Below, piece after piece: positions 26,365-35,856 of a stretch of DNA of 64,000 nt. Positions within the stretch are counted from its first letter, which is position 1. Every line of letters begins with the position of its first letter. A program made the translations under genes and the position numbers. The notes under the pieces are model-generated. The model saw nothing but the letters and a program-made list of their open reading frames with translations. It was not told where the DNA came from and searched no databases. This DNA comes from Pseudomonadota bacterium (lineage in GTDB: Bacteria; Pseudomonadota; Gammaproteobacteria; Steroidobacterales; Steroidobacteraceae), in the NCBI GenBank assembly GCA_021777555.1, contig JAJYDK010000003.1, positions 62,001 through 126,000 on the forward strand. Direction: 5' to 3'.

Positions 26365-27852
26365 TCAGCCCAGGGTGGATTGCAGGCCCGCGGGACCCGA
26401 TTGCGCCACCGCCGAGTCGGGATCGCCGATATCGATCGGCGGCTCGAGGCCGATGTCCGCCGCCGCCGCCGCGCGGGCGTCGGCCTCGAGGTCGATGGTG
26501 CGGCAGACGAGCAGATAGACGGCCGCGGATACCGGCAAGCCCACCAACATGGACAGATCGGCACCGCCGAGCCAGCGGGCAACGGGCCCGGTGTAGAGCC
26601 CGGTACTGAAGAAGGGGATCATGGCGGCGAAGCCGGCTGCGTAGGCGATCAGACCGTGCCAGTTCCAGCGGCCGTACATGCCGTGGGGATTGAAGATCTC
26701 GCGCACCGAGTAGTGCCCCTTGCGCACCAGGTAGAAATCCACCAGGTTGATCGCCGTCCAGGGCGTGAACAGGTACAGCAGCACGGACAGCAGGTCCGAG
26801 AAATGGCGCAGAAAATCGCTCGAGGAGTCGAGCGCGATCGCGGTGGAGACGATGGCCGCGGCGAGGAGGCTCCCGGCGCGCTTGCCGGCGCTGCTCTTGA
26901 GCGGCTTGAAGGTGTCCCAGACGCTGAGCAGCGTGAGTGAGGCGCCGTAGAAGTTGAGCGCCGCGATGGTCAGCAGACCGAGCAGCGCCCCGATGAGCAC
27001 CAGCGTGCCGAGGCCCGGGAAGATGCCGTTCGCGGCCCGATCGAGGGCCGCGGGGACATCGAGCTGCGGGAACACCGCGGCGGCGATGCTGCCGATCAGC
27101 ATCATCCAGGCGCCGCCGACGAAGGCGCCAAGGTAGGTCCACCAGAACGAAGCGCGGATACTGACCTCACGGGGCAGGTAGCGCGAATAGTCGGAGACGT
27201 AGATCGACCAGGTGAGTTGATAGGAGGCGGCCGCCAGCAGCTCCGTGAGGAACGGCGTCAGGCGAAAGCTCTCCCAGTTCCATTGCCCCGCGGGGACCCT
27301 CAGCAGGAACAGGGCGCTCACCGTGAATGCGGTGAGGATCGCGATCATGAGAAAGGCCACGGTGCGTTGTGCGAGGTGTATGGTGTCGTAGCCGAGGGTG
27401 GCGATCACGGCGGCGAGCGCCGCGAAGCCGATCAGGCTCGCGGGCGAGTCCTCTGACACGAAGCCGGTGAGCTGATGCAGCGCCTGGACGGCGAGCACCT
27501 GGTTGAAAGAGTTGTAGCCGACGTAGGTCACGAGGGCGAACGCCCAGACGAGCAGCGCGCCGACGTAGCCGAACTGCGGCCGCGACTGGATCATCTGCGG
27601 CAGTCCGAGCTGCGGCCCCTGGGCGGAGTGGAACGCCATGAAGAAGGTGCCGAGGGCGCAGCCGAGCACGACGGCCACCGCGGTCCACAGGAGGTTGCCT
27701 CCGAGGGCGATGCCGAGCACGCCGACCGCGAGGGTCGCCAGGTGCGCATCGCCCGAGAACCACACGGGCCAGAGATGCCAGACCTTGCCGTGCCGCTCGG
27801 CGAGCGGCACGTACTCGATCGAGCGTCTCTCGAGGAAGGTGCTGCGAACCAT
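26365..27852 (-). CDS. NCS1-family permease (cytosine/allantoin/thiamine-type transporter)
   Basis: A 495-residue inner-membrane transporter with about 12 hydrophobic segments. NCS1 marks include WSIYVSDYSRYLP and the N-terminal region with LWPVWFSGDAH. The family normally takes up nucleobases, hydantoins, allantoin or thiamine. Here it is divergent from the carnitine dehydrogenase fusion and shares a TATTAT-type operator with it, so a quaternary amine or related compound is the likely cargo by context. ATG with GGAG 7 bp upstream. Confidence 0.88.
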   Translation of the reverse strand: MVRSTFLERRSIEYVPLAERHGKVWHLWPVWFSGDAHLATLAVGVLGIALGGNLLWTAVAVVLGCALGTFFMAFHSAQGPQLGLPQMIQSRPQFGYVGALLVWAFALVTYVGYNSFNQVLAVQALHQLTGFVSEDSPASLIGFAALAAVIATLGYDTIHLAQRTVAFLMIAILTAFTVSALFLLRVPAGQWNWESFRLTPFLTELLAAASYQLTWSIYVSDYSRYLPREVSIRASFWWTYLGAFVGGAWMMLIGSIAAAVFPQLDVPAALDRAANGIFPGLGTLVLIGALLGLLTIAALNFYGASLTLLSVWDTFKPLKSSAGKRAGSLLAAAIVSTAIALDSSSDFLRHFSDLLSVLLYLFTPWTAINLVDFYLVRKGHYSVREIFNPHGMYGRWNWHGLIAYAAGFAAMIPFFSTGLYTGPVARWLGGADLSMLVGLPVSAAVYLLVCRTIDLEADARAAAAADIGLEPPIDIGDPDSAVAQSGPAGLQSTLG

Positions 27853-27891
27853 GTCGTTTACTCCGGCGCCCCCGGCATGCGCCCAGCCTGT

Positions 27892-27916
27892 TTATATTAT
27901 GATAAAGATATTATAA
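27892..27916. promoter_or_regulatory. AT-rich inverted repeat operator, copy 3 (permease / carnitine dehydrogenase)
   Basis: TTATATTAT-N7-ATATTATAA, 8 of 9 arm positions pair. It overlaps a TATAAA -10 box (27912-27917) for the rightward gene. The 10-mer ATTATAAAAT here is identical to that at 19718-19727. It serves the divergent permease and dehydrogenase promoters. Confidence 0.6.
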
Positions 27917-27960
27917 AATTACGCCGCCGGCCGCAAGGCGCCGGCGGGAGGGTGAAGCAG

Positions 27961-29466
27961 GTGGTCGAAAACATGAGACGTGTCAGAACGCTGGGCTTGT
28001 TGGGCACCGGAGTGATCGGCGGCGGCTGGGCGGCGCGCGCGCTGCACTTCGGGATAGACGTGATCGCCGCGGACGTCAAGCCGGAAATGGAAGCATGGAT
28101 CCGCGGTGCGGTCACCAACGCCGAAAGCGCCCTGGCGCGCCTGACGAGCGCCCCCTTGCCGGCCAAGGGCAGGCTGTCGTTCACGACCGACCTCGGGGCA
28201 ATGGCCCGCCAGGTGGATTTCATCCAGGAGAACATACCCGAGCAGCTGGAACTCAAGCAGCGTGTGCTGGCGGAGGCCAGCCGGCACGCGCCCGCAGATG
28301 TCGTGATCGCTTCGAGCACTTCGGGGCTCATGGCCACGGACCTGCAGCGCGACATGCGGTTTCCGGAGCGGCTGCTGGTGGCCCATCCGTTCAATCCGGT
28401 GTATCTGCTGCCGCTGGTGGAGCTGGTGGGCGGCCATGCCACCTCGCAGCGCGCGATCGATGCCGCTGCCGCGTTTTACACGTACATCGGCATGCATCCG
28501 CTGCGCGTGCGCAGCGAGGTGCCCGGCCATCTGACCGATCGGCTGCAGGAGGCGCTCTGGCGTGAAATCCTGCATCTCGTCAACGACGGCGTCGCCACGA
28601 CGGGAGAGCTCGATGAGTCCATCGTGTACGGCCCGGGGCTGCGCTGGGCCGCGATGGGTACGAACCTGATCTATCATCTGGCCGGTGGCGAGACGGGCAT
28701 GCGCCACATGTTGCGGCAGTTCGGGCCCTGCCTCAAATGGCCGTGGACCAAGCTCGAGGCGCCGGAGCTCACCGAGGCGCTCATCGACCGCATGGTCGAG
28801 GGAACCCAGGCCCAGGCGGCCGGCCGCTCGATCCGCGAGCTCGAGCGGCTGCGGGATGATTACCTGGTGGCCATCCAGCAGGTGCTCAGGCAGTTCGATA
28901 TCGGCGCGGGCTCGACGCTGCGCGCGCTCGAGGAGCGCCTGTATGCCGAGAGCGCCGCGGCGCTCGAAGCCGCCGGCGGGGGCGGTGGGCGAGCCGCGCA
29001 ACCCCTCGAGACGCTCGAGACCGAGGTCCGCCCCGAGTGGATCGATCACAACGGGCGCATGGCCGAATCGCGCTGCCTGCAGGTTTTCGGTGACGCTGCG
29101 GAAGCATTGTTCCGCCATGCCGGGGTGAGCGCCCACCGCGGCGCAGGGCGGGCGTTCTTCTTCCCGGTCGAGAGCCACGTGATCCATCATGCGCCGGCGG
29201 GCGCGCTCGAGGCGATTTGCGTGACCACCCAGGTGCTCGGGGTCGATGGCAATGGGGCACATCTGCTCCATATCCTCAAGCGCCGCAACGACGGCCGCCT
29301 GATTGCCACCGGCGAGCAGCGCTACGAGTATGCCAGCGCCTCCGAAGGGGCGGCTGCGCCCATGGAGGCGGCGCTTCGCACCAAGCTCGAGGGGCTGCGC
29401 GCCGCTCACGCCGGACTGCCGGCTCCCGCTCAGGCCGGCCGTCATGTAGTCTTCCCGGGCAAATGA
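27961..29466 (+). CDS. L-carnitine dehydrogenase fused to betainyl-CoA thioesterase-like domain
   Basis: About 501 residues in two parts. Residues 1-330 form a 3-hydroxyacyl-CoA-dehydrogenase-like NAD enzyme (GLLGTGVIGGGWAARA; VAHPFNPVYLLPLVELVGG; YGPGLRWAAMG). Residues 355-490 form a hot-dog thioesterase (RPEWIDHNGRMAESRCLQVF). This fusion and length match L-carnitine dehydrogenases of rhizobia and pseudomonads, which oxidise L-carnitine to 3-dehydrocarnitine and then hydrolyse betainyl-CoA. GTG at 27961 is chosen because GGGAGG lies 9 bp upstream; an ATG at 27973 has a poor site. The product fits the BKACE enzyme at 35.9-36.8 kb. Confidence 0.9.
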   Translation: MVENMRRVRTLGLLGTGVIGGGWAARALHFGIDVIAADVKPEMEAWIRGAVTNAESALARLTSAPLPAKGRLSFTTDLGAMARQVDFIQENIPEQLELKQRVLAEASRHAPADVVIASSTSGLMATDLQRDMRFPERLLVAHPFNPVYLLPLVELVGGHATSQRAIDAAAAFYTYIGMHPLRVRSEVPGHLTDRLQEALWREILHLVNDGVATTGELDESIVYGPGLRWAAMGTNLIYHLAGGETGMRHMLRQFGPCLKWPWTKLEAPELTEALIDRMVEGTQAQAAGRSIRELERLRDDYLVAIQQVLRQFDIGAGSTLRALEERLYAESAAALEAAGGGGGRAAQPLETLETEVRPEWIDHNGRMAESRCLQVFGDAAEALFRHAGVSAHRGAGRAFFFPVESHVIHHAPAGALEAICVTTQVLGVDGNGAHLLHILKRRNDGRLIATGEQRYEYASASEGAAAPMEAALRTKLEGLRAAHAGLPAPAQAGRHVVFPGK

Positions 29467-29488
29467 TGCCTGGGAGGGCGCAAGAGCC

Positions 29489-30172
29489 ATGCCGAAGATC
29501 GTCGATCATGCCGAGCGGCGCGACCAGATCGCCCTCGTCGCCTGCCGCGTCGTGGCCAAGCACGGCTTCGAACAGACCACCATCGTGCGCATCGCGCGCG
29601 AGGCGGGATACACCACCGGCATGGTGGCCCATTACTTCGACACCAAGCAGGACATCATCGTCGCGGCGCTGCGCCTCATTCTGCGGCGGATCGAGGAACG
29701 CCTCACCCGGCAGGCCGAGGCGGCCGAGCAGCCGGACCTTCTCGGCCTGCTCACCGAGGCGCTGCCCATCGACGAGACCCGTTTCACGGAGTGCGCCTTC
29801 TGGACCGCCTTCTGGGGACAGGTCCTCGCGGACAAGCGCCTGAAGCGGATCAATGCCTGGCTGCATCGGGAATACATGCGCCTCTTCGAGCGCTGCCTGG
29901 CGCAGAGCTGGCCGCAGTGGGCGAATTGGTCGGCCGACACGCGCGACCAGGTCCTGAGGTCCGTGGTGACCTTCATCAACGGTCTGACGGCGAGCGCGGT
30001 GGCGAGCCCGGGGGACTGGCCGCCCGAGAAGCAGACTGGCCAGCTGCAACTGCAGCTGCGACTGATCGAGCTGTGGGCCGGCCAGACCGGCTCGGCCGCG
30101 GTGCCGGTGCGGCGGCGATCGCTCTCGCGCTCCGCGCCTCCGGCGGGCCGCCGAAAGCACACCGCCACGTGA
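29489..30172 (+). CDS. TetR-family regulator (BetI-related)
   Basis: A 227-residue regulator, 22 bp after the carnitine dehydrogenase gene on the same strand and probably co-transcribed with it. The helix-turn-helix is TIVRIAREAGYTTGMVAHYFDTKQDIIV. The C-terminal domain has a CAFWTAFWGQ segment comparable to the BetI ligand domain. A low-complexity basic tail of about 30 residues ends it. It is a candidate for the protein that reads the TATTAT-N7-ATAATA operators. Confidence 0.85.
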   Translation: MPKIVDHAERRDQIALVACRVVAKHGFEQTTIVRIAREAGYTTGMVAHYFDTKQDIIVAALRLILRRIEERLTRQAEAAEQPDLLGLLTEALPIDETRFTECAFWTAFWGQVLADKRLKRINAWLHREYMRLFERCLAQSWPQWANWSADTRDQVLRSVVTFINGLTASAVASPGDWPPEKQTGQLQLQLRLIELWAGQTGSAAVPVRRRSLSRSAPPAGRRKHTAT

Positions 30173-30187
30173 GGAGGATCCGGCGCG

Positions 30188-31942
30188 TCACCGTTCGGGC
30201 GCGCAGCGCGGCGGCGGCGTGCGCCTGACCGGCGAGACGTGCAGATGTCCGCGGGTCGCTGACATGCGGCCCGGGAGCGGCCCCTGCGGACGGCCCCACC
30301 AGTCGAGCCGCGCGCTCACCGTGTAGCCACTTGTCTCGGCGGCCAAATGCGCGCCGCCCAGGATGCAGTTGGCGGCCCTGCCTGGCGCGCGGCCGCCATC
30401 GAGATCGACGACCGCATGCCGCGTGGTTCCGTCCTGATCGAACGCCACCACCGCAGCCCCTTGCGCCCCGCTCAGCCGGCTGTTCTTCACCCTGACATTG
30501 AGGTTCGCCATCGCGGCATGATTGGCGAAGTGCAGGACGTACTGACGTGAGGCCTCGAGCGAGCTGTTCTCGATGTCGATCGAGACCGAGTCCCCTGCAG
30601 CGTCTCCGAAGTTCATGCCGCCGGAGCGCGCCAGCCCGCCCGCGGCGTGTCCGAAGAGGTAGGTCCCACCGGTCACGTCCGAGCCGATGGCATCGCCGTA
30701 GCAGTCGAAGAAGCGGCTGTCGATGACGCGCAGATCATTGACGTTGCGGTGGCCCCATGAATACTGATCCATGCAGCGGCCGAGATTGTCCATGTAGCGA
30801 ATGTCGGTGAACCGCCGCTCCGGCGGCAACCTCGTCGGAAACGAGGTATGGCTCACCGATACATCGACCAGCGTGAGGCTCATGACCGAGCCCGTGCCGC
30901 CCCCGTTGTCCTCCTCGATCATATCGCCCGGATCGTACTCGAAGGTGCTGTGCCCGATGTAGAGGTTCGTCGTGGTGAGTCCGCTGTCGGTGAAGAACTC
31001 GGCGCCGTTGCACGATCCGCCGCCGATGCCGTGCGCGAAGCGGTTGTGGTCGATGCTCCAGGAGAGTGATCCCCCGGTCTGATTGGCGAACAGACCCTCG
31101 CAATCCGCATGAGGGCTGCCGATACGGGTTTCCGAGTCGTAGTCCGAGTCGACGGAGAGCACGGCGCGGCCCCGGGTCTGCAGGCCTATGGCGAGTACGG
31201 ACCGCATCTTCGGCCCCTGCGCCAGGCGCGTGAGCCTGTTCCTGCTGACACGCGCCGCCACCCGGGCGTCACCGGTTGCGCGGATGTCGATGCCATCGCT
31301 GCACGCGCCGTCGTGTATGCGGTTGTTCTCGATCGACAGCCGGGCGACCCCGCGGTTCTCGTCGATCATGATGGCGGCCCAGCCGTTGGCGAGCACCGGA
31401 AGGTTCCCGGGGAAATACACATACAGGCCGGGGGTGCACGAGGTGTTGGTCGCAGACAGGTCGTTGCCGCGAATCCGCACCCCGCTGACATTCGCCCCGT
31501 AGATTCCACCGCGAAACGAGCGGGTGATCACCAGATTCCTCACCTCGGCGCCGTCCGCCAATACGACGGCGTCGCCGGAATTGCTGCGCGGGCCGCTGTT
31601 GGTGATGCGCGGAGCCGGTCCGGGGCGGGCGGCGGCGCCCACCGGCGGTCCGCCGCCGATGAGCGACTGGCGTGGCTTGAGGGAGATCCCTCCGTCGAGG
31701 GGCGCCACGGTGAGCGGTGCGGGCAGTACGAGGATCTCGTCCCCGGGCCGAGATGCCCGCTCCACCGAGGCCAGCGAATTGAAGGGCGCCCGCCGCGAGC
31801 CATCTCCGCCGGGAGCGGCGCCCGCGCGCACGAACAGCGTGCCCGCCCGGGCGGCCCCTGCCACGCAGCACAGGGCACAGCAGATCGCGGGGCCTGCTGC
31901 GGCCGGAGCGCCGAGTCTTCCGCTACGCCCGGAGCGCGGCAT
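30188..31942 (-). CDS. Exported right-handed parallel beta-helix protein
   Basis: A 584-residue protein with a signal peptide (CCALCCVAGAARA). It opens with the pattern FVRAGAAPGGDGSRRAPFNSLASVERASRPGDEILV, common in pectate-lyase-like beta-helix proteins (DUF1565 type). Repeated short strands with Asn and Ile or Val (VRIRGNDLS, LSIENNRIHDG, NLYIGHSTFEY) follow. No catalytic triad could be assigned. It lies 63 bp after the TonB receptor gene and may be the last gene of that operon. It converges with the TetR gene at a 15-bp gap. Confidence 0.72.
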   Translation of the reverse strand: MPRSGRSGRLGAPAAAGPAICCALCCVAGAARAGTLFVRAGAAPGGDGSRRAPFNSLASVERASRPGDEILVLPAPLTVAPLDGGISLKPRQSLIGGGPPVGAAARPGPAPRITNSGPRSNSGDAVVLADGAEVRNLVITRSFRGGIYGANVSGVRIRGNDLSATNTSCTPGLYVYFPGNLPVLANGWAAIMIDENRGVARLSIENNRIHDGACSDGIDIRATGDARVAARVSRNRLTRLAQGPKMRSVLAIGLQTRGRAVLSVDSDYDSETRIGSPHADCEGLFANQTGGSLSWSIDHNRFAHGIGGGSCNGAEFFTDSGLTTTNLYIGHSTFEYDPGDMIEEDNGGGTGSVMSLTLVDVSVSHTSFPTRLPPERRFTDIRYMDNLGRCMDQYSWGHRNVNDLRVIDSRFFDCYGDAIGSDVTGGTYLFGHAAGGLARSGGMNFGDAAGDSVSIDIENSSLEASRQYVLHFANHAAMANLNVRVKNSRLSGAQGAAVVAFDQDGTTRHAVVDLDGGRAPGRAANCILGGAHLAAETSGYTVSARLDWWGRPQGPLPGRMSATRGHLHVSPVRRTPPPRCAPER

Positions 31943-32005
31943 GGGAGCCTTGGCTCTCTCTCGCGAGGTCCGGGCCGTCCCTGGCCTCCACCGCGCGCGA
32001 GGCGC

Positions 32006-34369
32006 TCAGAACGATCGCGAATACTCCACGGTCACGGTCGCCGGACGGAGCGTGGCGACCTGGGGAATGACGGTCCCCGTGGCATCGTACTGCGCATAGC
32101 CCACATAGCCGATGTCGCCCACATTGGGCTTGGAGTTGCTCAGGTTGGAGCCGTTCAGCGACAGCTCGGACTGTCCCCAGTCGATCCCGATGCGCGCATT
32201 GACCAGTGAGAAGCTCGGCCGGGTCGCGATCAGGCCGGCGCCGCCGTTCAACTCCGACTGGCTGTTTCCCGTGTAGCTGTAGTCGGCGGACAGGAAGCCG
32301 CTCACCCGGGTCGTGATCGGCCGGCGGTAGATCGCTCCGGCCGAGGCGGTCCAGGCCGGGACGCCCATCAGGCGCGAGCCCTGGGTGAGTCCGACCAGGC
32401 CGAGCGCCCCGGGGTCGGTGAGGTCGGTCTTCTCGTACCCCACACCGAGGCGCACCTGCAGGCGCGGCACGAGGTAGCCCATCGCCTGGAACTCGGCGCC
32501 ATTGATCTTGGCCTCACCGCCGTTGATATCGAAGTACGCACCGCACGGCAGCGCCACCTGCTGCTGAATGTTCTTCCAGTCTATGTGGAAGCCGTCTGCC
32601 GTGATCAGCAGCCCCGGGTTCGAGAGCTGAACTTTGGCGCCCGCCTCATACGTCCAGAGGGTGTCCGAGCGCAGCTGGGTGATGTCGGTCACCGGGAGAT
32701 TCGGCTCCGCGCAGAACGGTGCGTAGGCCTGCGCATTGCCGGCACGGAAGCCCTTCGCGGCCGATACGTACAGGAGCGTCGACTGGCTCGCCTGGTAGGA
32801 CAGCGCCACCTTCGGATCGAGGCCACTCTGGCTGTTCGACTGCGGATCGGTCGTCGTAGGGCCGAAGTTCATGAAGCCATCCGCGGTGTAGTCGGTGTGC
32901 TGCCGCAGCCAGTACTGGCGTGCCCCGAGTGTCAGGGTGTAGCGGGGCAGGAACCTCCAATAGACCTGTCCGAACAGCGCGTAGTCCTTCTCCCGGCCCG
33001 GATTGCGTTGCGTCCAGATGAGGTCGTTGGGCCACGGACCGACCACCGCATTGTTCACGGTCGCCGCGACCAGGCCGTTCGCGTAGGTCGGCGGGATGTA
33101 GAACAGTGCGCGGGAGTTCGACACGAACAGTCCGAACGTGCCGCTGATGCCATGCACCGGCTTGAAGGAGAAGCGCGTCTCGTTGTTGAACTGGTTGAAG
33201 TAATGATCGCCCTGCCAGAAATACGGCTGCGGCGGCAGGCCCGAGACCTGATAGTAGGAGGCGAAGATCTGCTGCGTGCCGTAGGTCGAGTCCTCGATGT
33301 CCTCCGTCTGGCGGTGGAAGTAGCTCGTGGCGGACACGAGATCCCAGCCGTCGCCGCGGTATTTCAGGGTGAGCGAGGCCATCTGCCAGCGGTCGAATGC
33401 CGTCGGCTGGACGTCGAACGCCCGATTGAGCGTGTACACGGGCGTGAAATCCGGCAGCGGCGCGAACGTCGCCGGGAAGCCATGGTACTTCTCTTCCTGG
33501 GTCATCAGGAGGAGCGTGGCATCCAGACGATTCGAGAGCCGCCACAGGGTGTTGATGCTGCCGCCATAGGCCGTGATGGCCCCCTGGTCGCCGACGCTGC
33601 TGCGCGGCACGTCGAGGAAGGGATTGGTGACGCCGGGGCTCGCCGGATCGGTGGGATAGGTGCGGGTCAGGTAGCCGGCATCGTGGTTATAGAAGCCGAC
33701 GATGCGCATCGCCAGCACGTCCCGCACGATCGGCAGGTTCACCACGGCATTGACGCCGTAATCGGGGCTGCCGCCGCCGGAGGTGGCGCCCGCATCCACG
33801 GCCGTATGCCCCTGGAAAGTCTCGAGGTCTGGCTTGTTGGTGACCAGTTTGACGTTGCCGCCGAGGGAGCTCTCGCCATAGAGCGTGCCTTGGGGACCCT
33901 CCAGCACCTGGATGTTGTCGATATCGACGATGCGCGGATCCACCGAGCTCGGCATGGGCGTGTCATCGATGTAGAAGCCCGTGGCGCCGGAGGTTCCGAA
34001 CAGGTTCTGGCCGGTGATGCCGCGAATCGCGACGGTGCGCGCGTCGGCGAAACCGGTCGGACCGGAGCCATAGGTGAAGGACAGGTTGGGGGTCTTGGTG
34101 GCGTAGTCGGCGAAGGACTTGATGTGAAAGTCGTGCAGCGCCTGCGGCGTGAAGGCAGTGATGCTTTCCGGAACGCGCGCCAGGGGCTGGCTGAATTTCT
34201 GCGCGGTGACCACGATTTCCCCGAGTACGCCGCCCGATGCCGGGGATGCGGGTCCCGGAGCCGGATCCTGCGCCAGAAGCGGCCCTGCGGCACCGAGAGC
34301 GGCGACGAACAGGGCGCAGAGTGAGGCCTCTGCGTGCCGGTTCCAGGATTTCATTCTCAAGAGCTTCAT
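32006..34369 (-). CDS. TonB-dependent outer-membrane receptor, in the BKACE operon
   Basis: A 787-residue receptor starting MKLLRMKSW with a GGGGAG site. It has a signal peptide ending LAQ, a TonB-box-like VLGEIVVTAQ, plug motifs (VAIRGITGQNLFG; IQVLEGPQGTLYGESSLGGNVKLV) and a barrel ending in Phe (VEYSRSF). The plug resembles FecA-like/FepA-like receptors of unknown ligand seen in sphingomonads and xanthomonads. It lies 49 bp downstream of an exported hydrolase gene in the run headed by the BKACE gene. This suggests that its ligand feeds the quaternary-amine pathway. Confidence 0.9.
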   Translation of the reverse strand: MKLLRMKSWNRHAEASLCALFVAALGAAGPLLAQDPAPGPASPASGGVLGEIVVTAQKFSQPLARVPESITAFTPQALHDFHIKSFADYATKTPNLSFTYGSGPTGFADARTVAIRGITGQNLFGTSGATGFYIDDTPMPSSVDPRIVDIDNIQVLEGPQGTLYGESSLGGNVKLVTNKPDLETFQGHTAVDAGATSGGGSPDYGVNAVVNLPIVRDVLAMRIVGFYNHDAGYLTRTYPTDPASPGVTNPFLDVPRSSVGDQGAITAYGGSINTLWRLSNRLDATLLLMTQEEKYHGFPATFAPLPDFTPVYTLNRAFDVQPTAFDRWQMASLTLKYRGDGWDLVSATSYFHRQTEDIEDSTYGTQQIFASYYQVSGLPPQPYFWQGDHYFNQFNNETRFSFKPVHGISGTFGLFVSNSRALFYIPPTYANGLVAATVNNAVVGPWPNDLIWTQRNPGREKDYALFGQVYWRFLPRYTLTLGARQYWLRQHTDYTADGFMNFGPTTTDPQSNSQSGLDPKVALSYQASQSTLLYVSAAKGFRAGNAQAYAPFCAEPNLPVTDITQLRSDTLWTYEAGAKVQLSNPGLLITADGFHIDWKNIQQQVALPCGAYFDINGGEAKINGAEFQAMGYLVPRLQVRLGVGYEKTDLTDPGALGLVGLTQGSRLMGVPAWTASAGAIYRRPITTRVSGFLSADYSYTGNSQSELNGGAGLIATRPSFSLVNARIGIDWGQSELSLNGSNLSNSKPNVGDIGYVGYAQYDATGTVIPQVATLRPATVTVEYSRSF

Positions 34370-34418
34370 GTCGTCTCCCCCGTTGGATTCGCGTGATCCG
34401 CTGTTGTCGTGCCGCCCG

Positions 34419-35372
34419 TCAGCCGGCGCCGTAGCGCCGTACGTCCGCAGCGGGATTGAGAAACGCGTTGATGACCGCGGCGCAGCCTCGCGGGCTCTCC
34501 CAGAATGGGTTGTGACCGAGTCCCGGGAAGACCACCACCTTGGCGTGCGGCAGTGCCCGCTCGAGCGAGCGGCGCATGGGCGGGAGCATGATCGGGTCCT
34601 TACTGCCCCAGATGAGCAGGGTCGGCGCGGTGAGCTGGGGCAGAGTGCGCGCGAGGTCGCCGAGGTCTCCCAGACCCTCATTGAGAACCGCGAGCCACAC
34701 CCCGAGGGGAATCGCCGCGGCATTGCGCCGCTCGCGCCGCAGAAAGCGCCGATCGACGGGCGTGGGTGAGGACCACCACTCGCGCATGAATTTCGAGTCG
34801 GGATCGAGGGGCTCTTTGAGGCGGCGGATCTGTGCCGTCCAGTCGTATTGCGGGCCAGCGGCTTTCGGTGGGGCGGCCGCTGTCGAGGAGATCAGGACGA
34901 CCCGCAAAGTGCGCGCCGGCCAGAGTTCCGCGAAGGTCTGCGCGACGATGCTCCCGAGGGAATGGCCGACGATATCGGCGCGGCGCACGTGCAGCCTGTC
35001 GAGCAGCAGCTTGATGTCATAGGCGAAGTCGTACCGTGTGTAGCAGCACTCGGGCTTGCTCGACTCACCGTGCCCCCTCAGATCGACGAGTATGAGGCGG
35101 AAGCGCTTCGACAGGTAGGGCACGAGCGACGCCCAGTCGAGATCGCTGTCGGTGTAGCCGTGGATCAGGACCACGGGCGTGCCGGTGGGATTTCCGAGCG
35201 GCACGTAAGCCATGGAAATGCCGTCCGGCAACGCAACGACCCGACGCGCAGCATCCAGGGGCCGCAGATGGATTCGAGGCGGCGCGGCGCCCGCGGCGGC
35301 ATTGGCCACCAGGGCGAATGCGATGGCAGCGAGGGGCGCGAACGGTGCTCGCCGACGGGGCGGAGTATTCAT
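34419..35372 (-). CDS. Exported alpha/beta hydrolase
   Basis: A 317-residue alpha/beta hydrolase. The nucleophile elbow is GHSLGS, the oxyanion region VLIHGYTDSDLDW, and the likely catalytic His lies in FPGLGHNPFWE. The signal peptide (FAPLAAIAFALVANAAAGAA) puts it in the periplasm or beyond. The ATG overlaps the stop of the thioesterase gene by 4 bp, so the two are translationally coupled. An esterase acting on carnitine esters or related conjugates would fit the operon, but this is inference. Confidence 0.85.
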   Translation of the reverse strand: MNTPPRRRAPFAPLAAIAFALVANAAAGAAPPRIHLRPLDAARRVVALPDGISMAYVPLGNPTGTPVVLIHGYTDSDLDWASLVPYLSKRFRLILVDLRGHGESSKPECCYTRYDFAYDIKLLLDRLHVRRADIVGHSLGSIVAQTFAELWPARTLRVVLISSTAAAPPKAAGPQYDWTAQIRRLKEPLDPDSKFMREWWSSPTPVDRRFLRRERRNAAAIPLGVWLAVLNEGLGDLGDLARTLPQLTAPTLLIWGSKDPIMLPPMRRSLERALPHAKVVVFPGLGHNPFWESPRGCAAVINAFLNPAADVRRYGAG

Positions 35373-35845
35373 GACCGGCTCCTCAACTCCATGCGGCGCG
35401 AGCCCGGACCTGCGATCGGGCCGCTCCACTGCGTTCGGAATTGCTCGATGGCCCGCAGGACGTGGGGCGGGAAGGGTGCGGTCGCGGGCGTCTCCCCCTG
35501 CGCGATGTGCAGAAGCATGACTTCGGCCGTGGCGGCGGGCTCTGCCCGGCCCTCGCACACGAGCTGCAGGGCCACATGGATTCGCTTCGCATCGCTGCCG
35601 AGAATGGCCGCGCTGACTTCGACCACGTCGCTCCGGTGCACTTCCCTCAGGTAGTGGAGGTGCATCTCGACGGTGTAGAGCGTGCAGCGCGTGCGCTCCC
35701 GGTAGGGCGCATCGAGCCCCAGGCGATCCATCAGCGCGTCGGTCGCGAGGCTCAGGATGAGCCCATAGTAGGCATCGCGCAGATGACCGTTGTAGTCGAT
35801 CCATTCCGCGGCGATCGGCGTCTTGTAGAGTGCTGTGGCCGGCAT
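35369..35845 (-). CDS. Hot-dog thioesterase (betainyl-CoA thioesterase-like)
   Basis: A 158-residue single-domain 4HBT-type thioesterase. The segment AAEWIDYNGHLRDAYYGLI closely resembles the active region of betainyl-CoA thioesterase and of the C-terminal domain of the fusion at 27.96-29.47 kb. It lies 11 bp after the BKACE gene, whose product would be betainyl-CoA. So the locus has two versions of the same step, one free and one fused. Confidence 0.85.
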   Translation of the reverse strand: MPATALYKTPIAAEWIDYNGHLRDAYYGLILSLATDALMDRLGLDAPYRERTRCTLYTVEMHLHYLREVHRSDVVEVSAAILGSDAKRIHVALQLVCEGRAEPAATAEVMLLHIAQGETPATAPFPPHVLRAIEQFRTQWSGPIAGPGSRRMELRSRS

Positions 35846-35856
35846 CGGTGCCGTGC

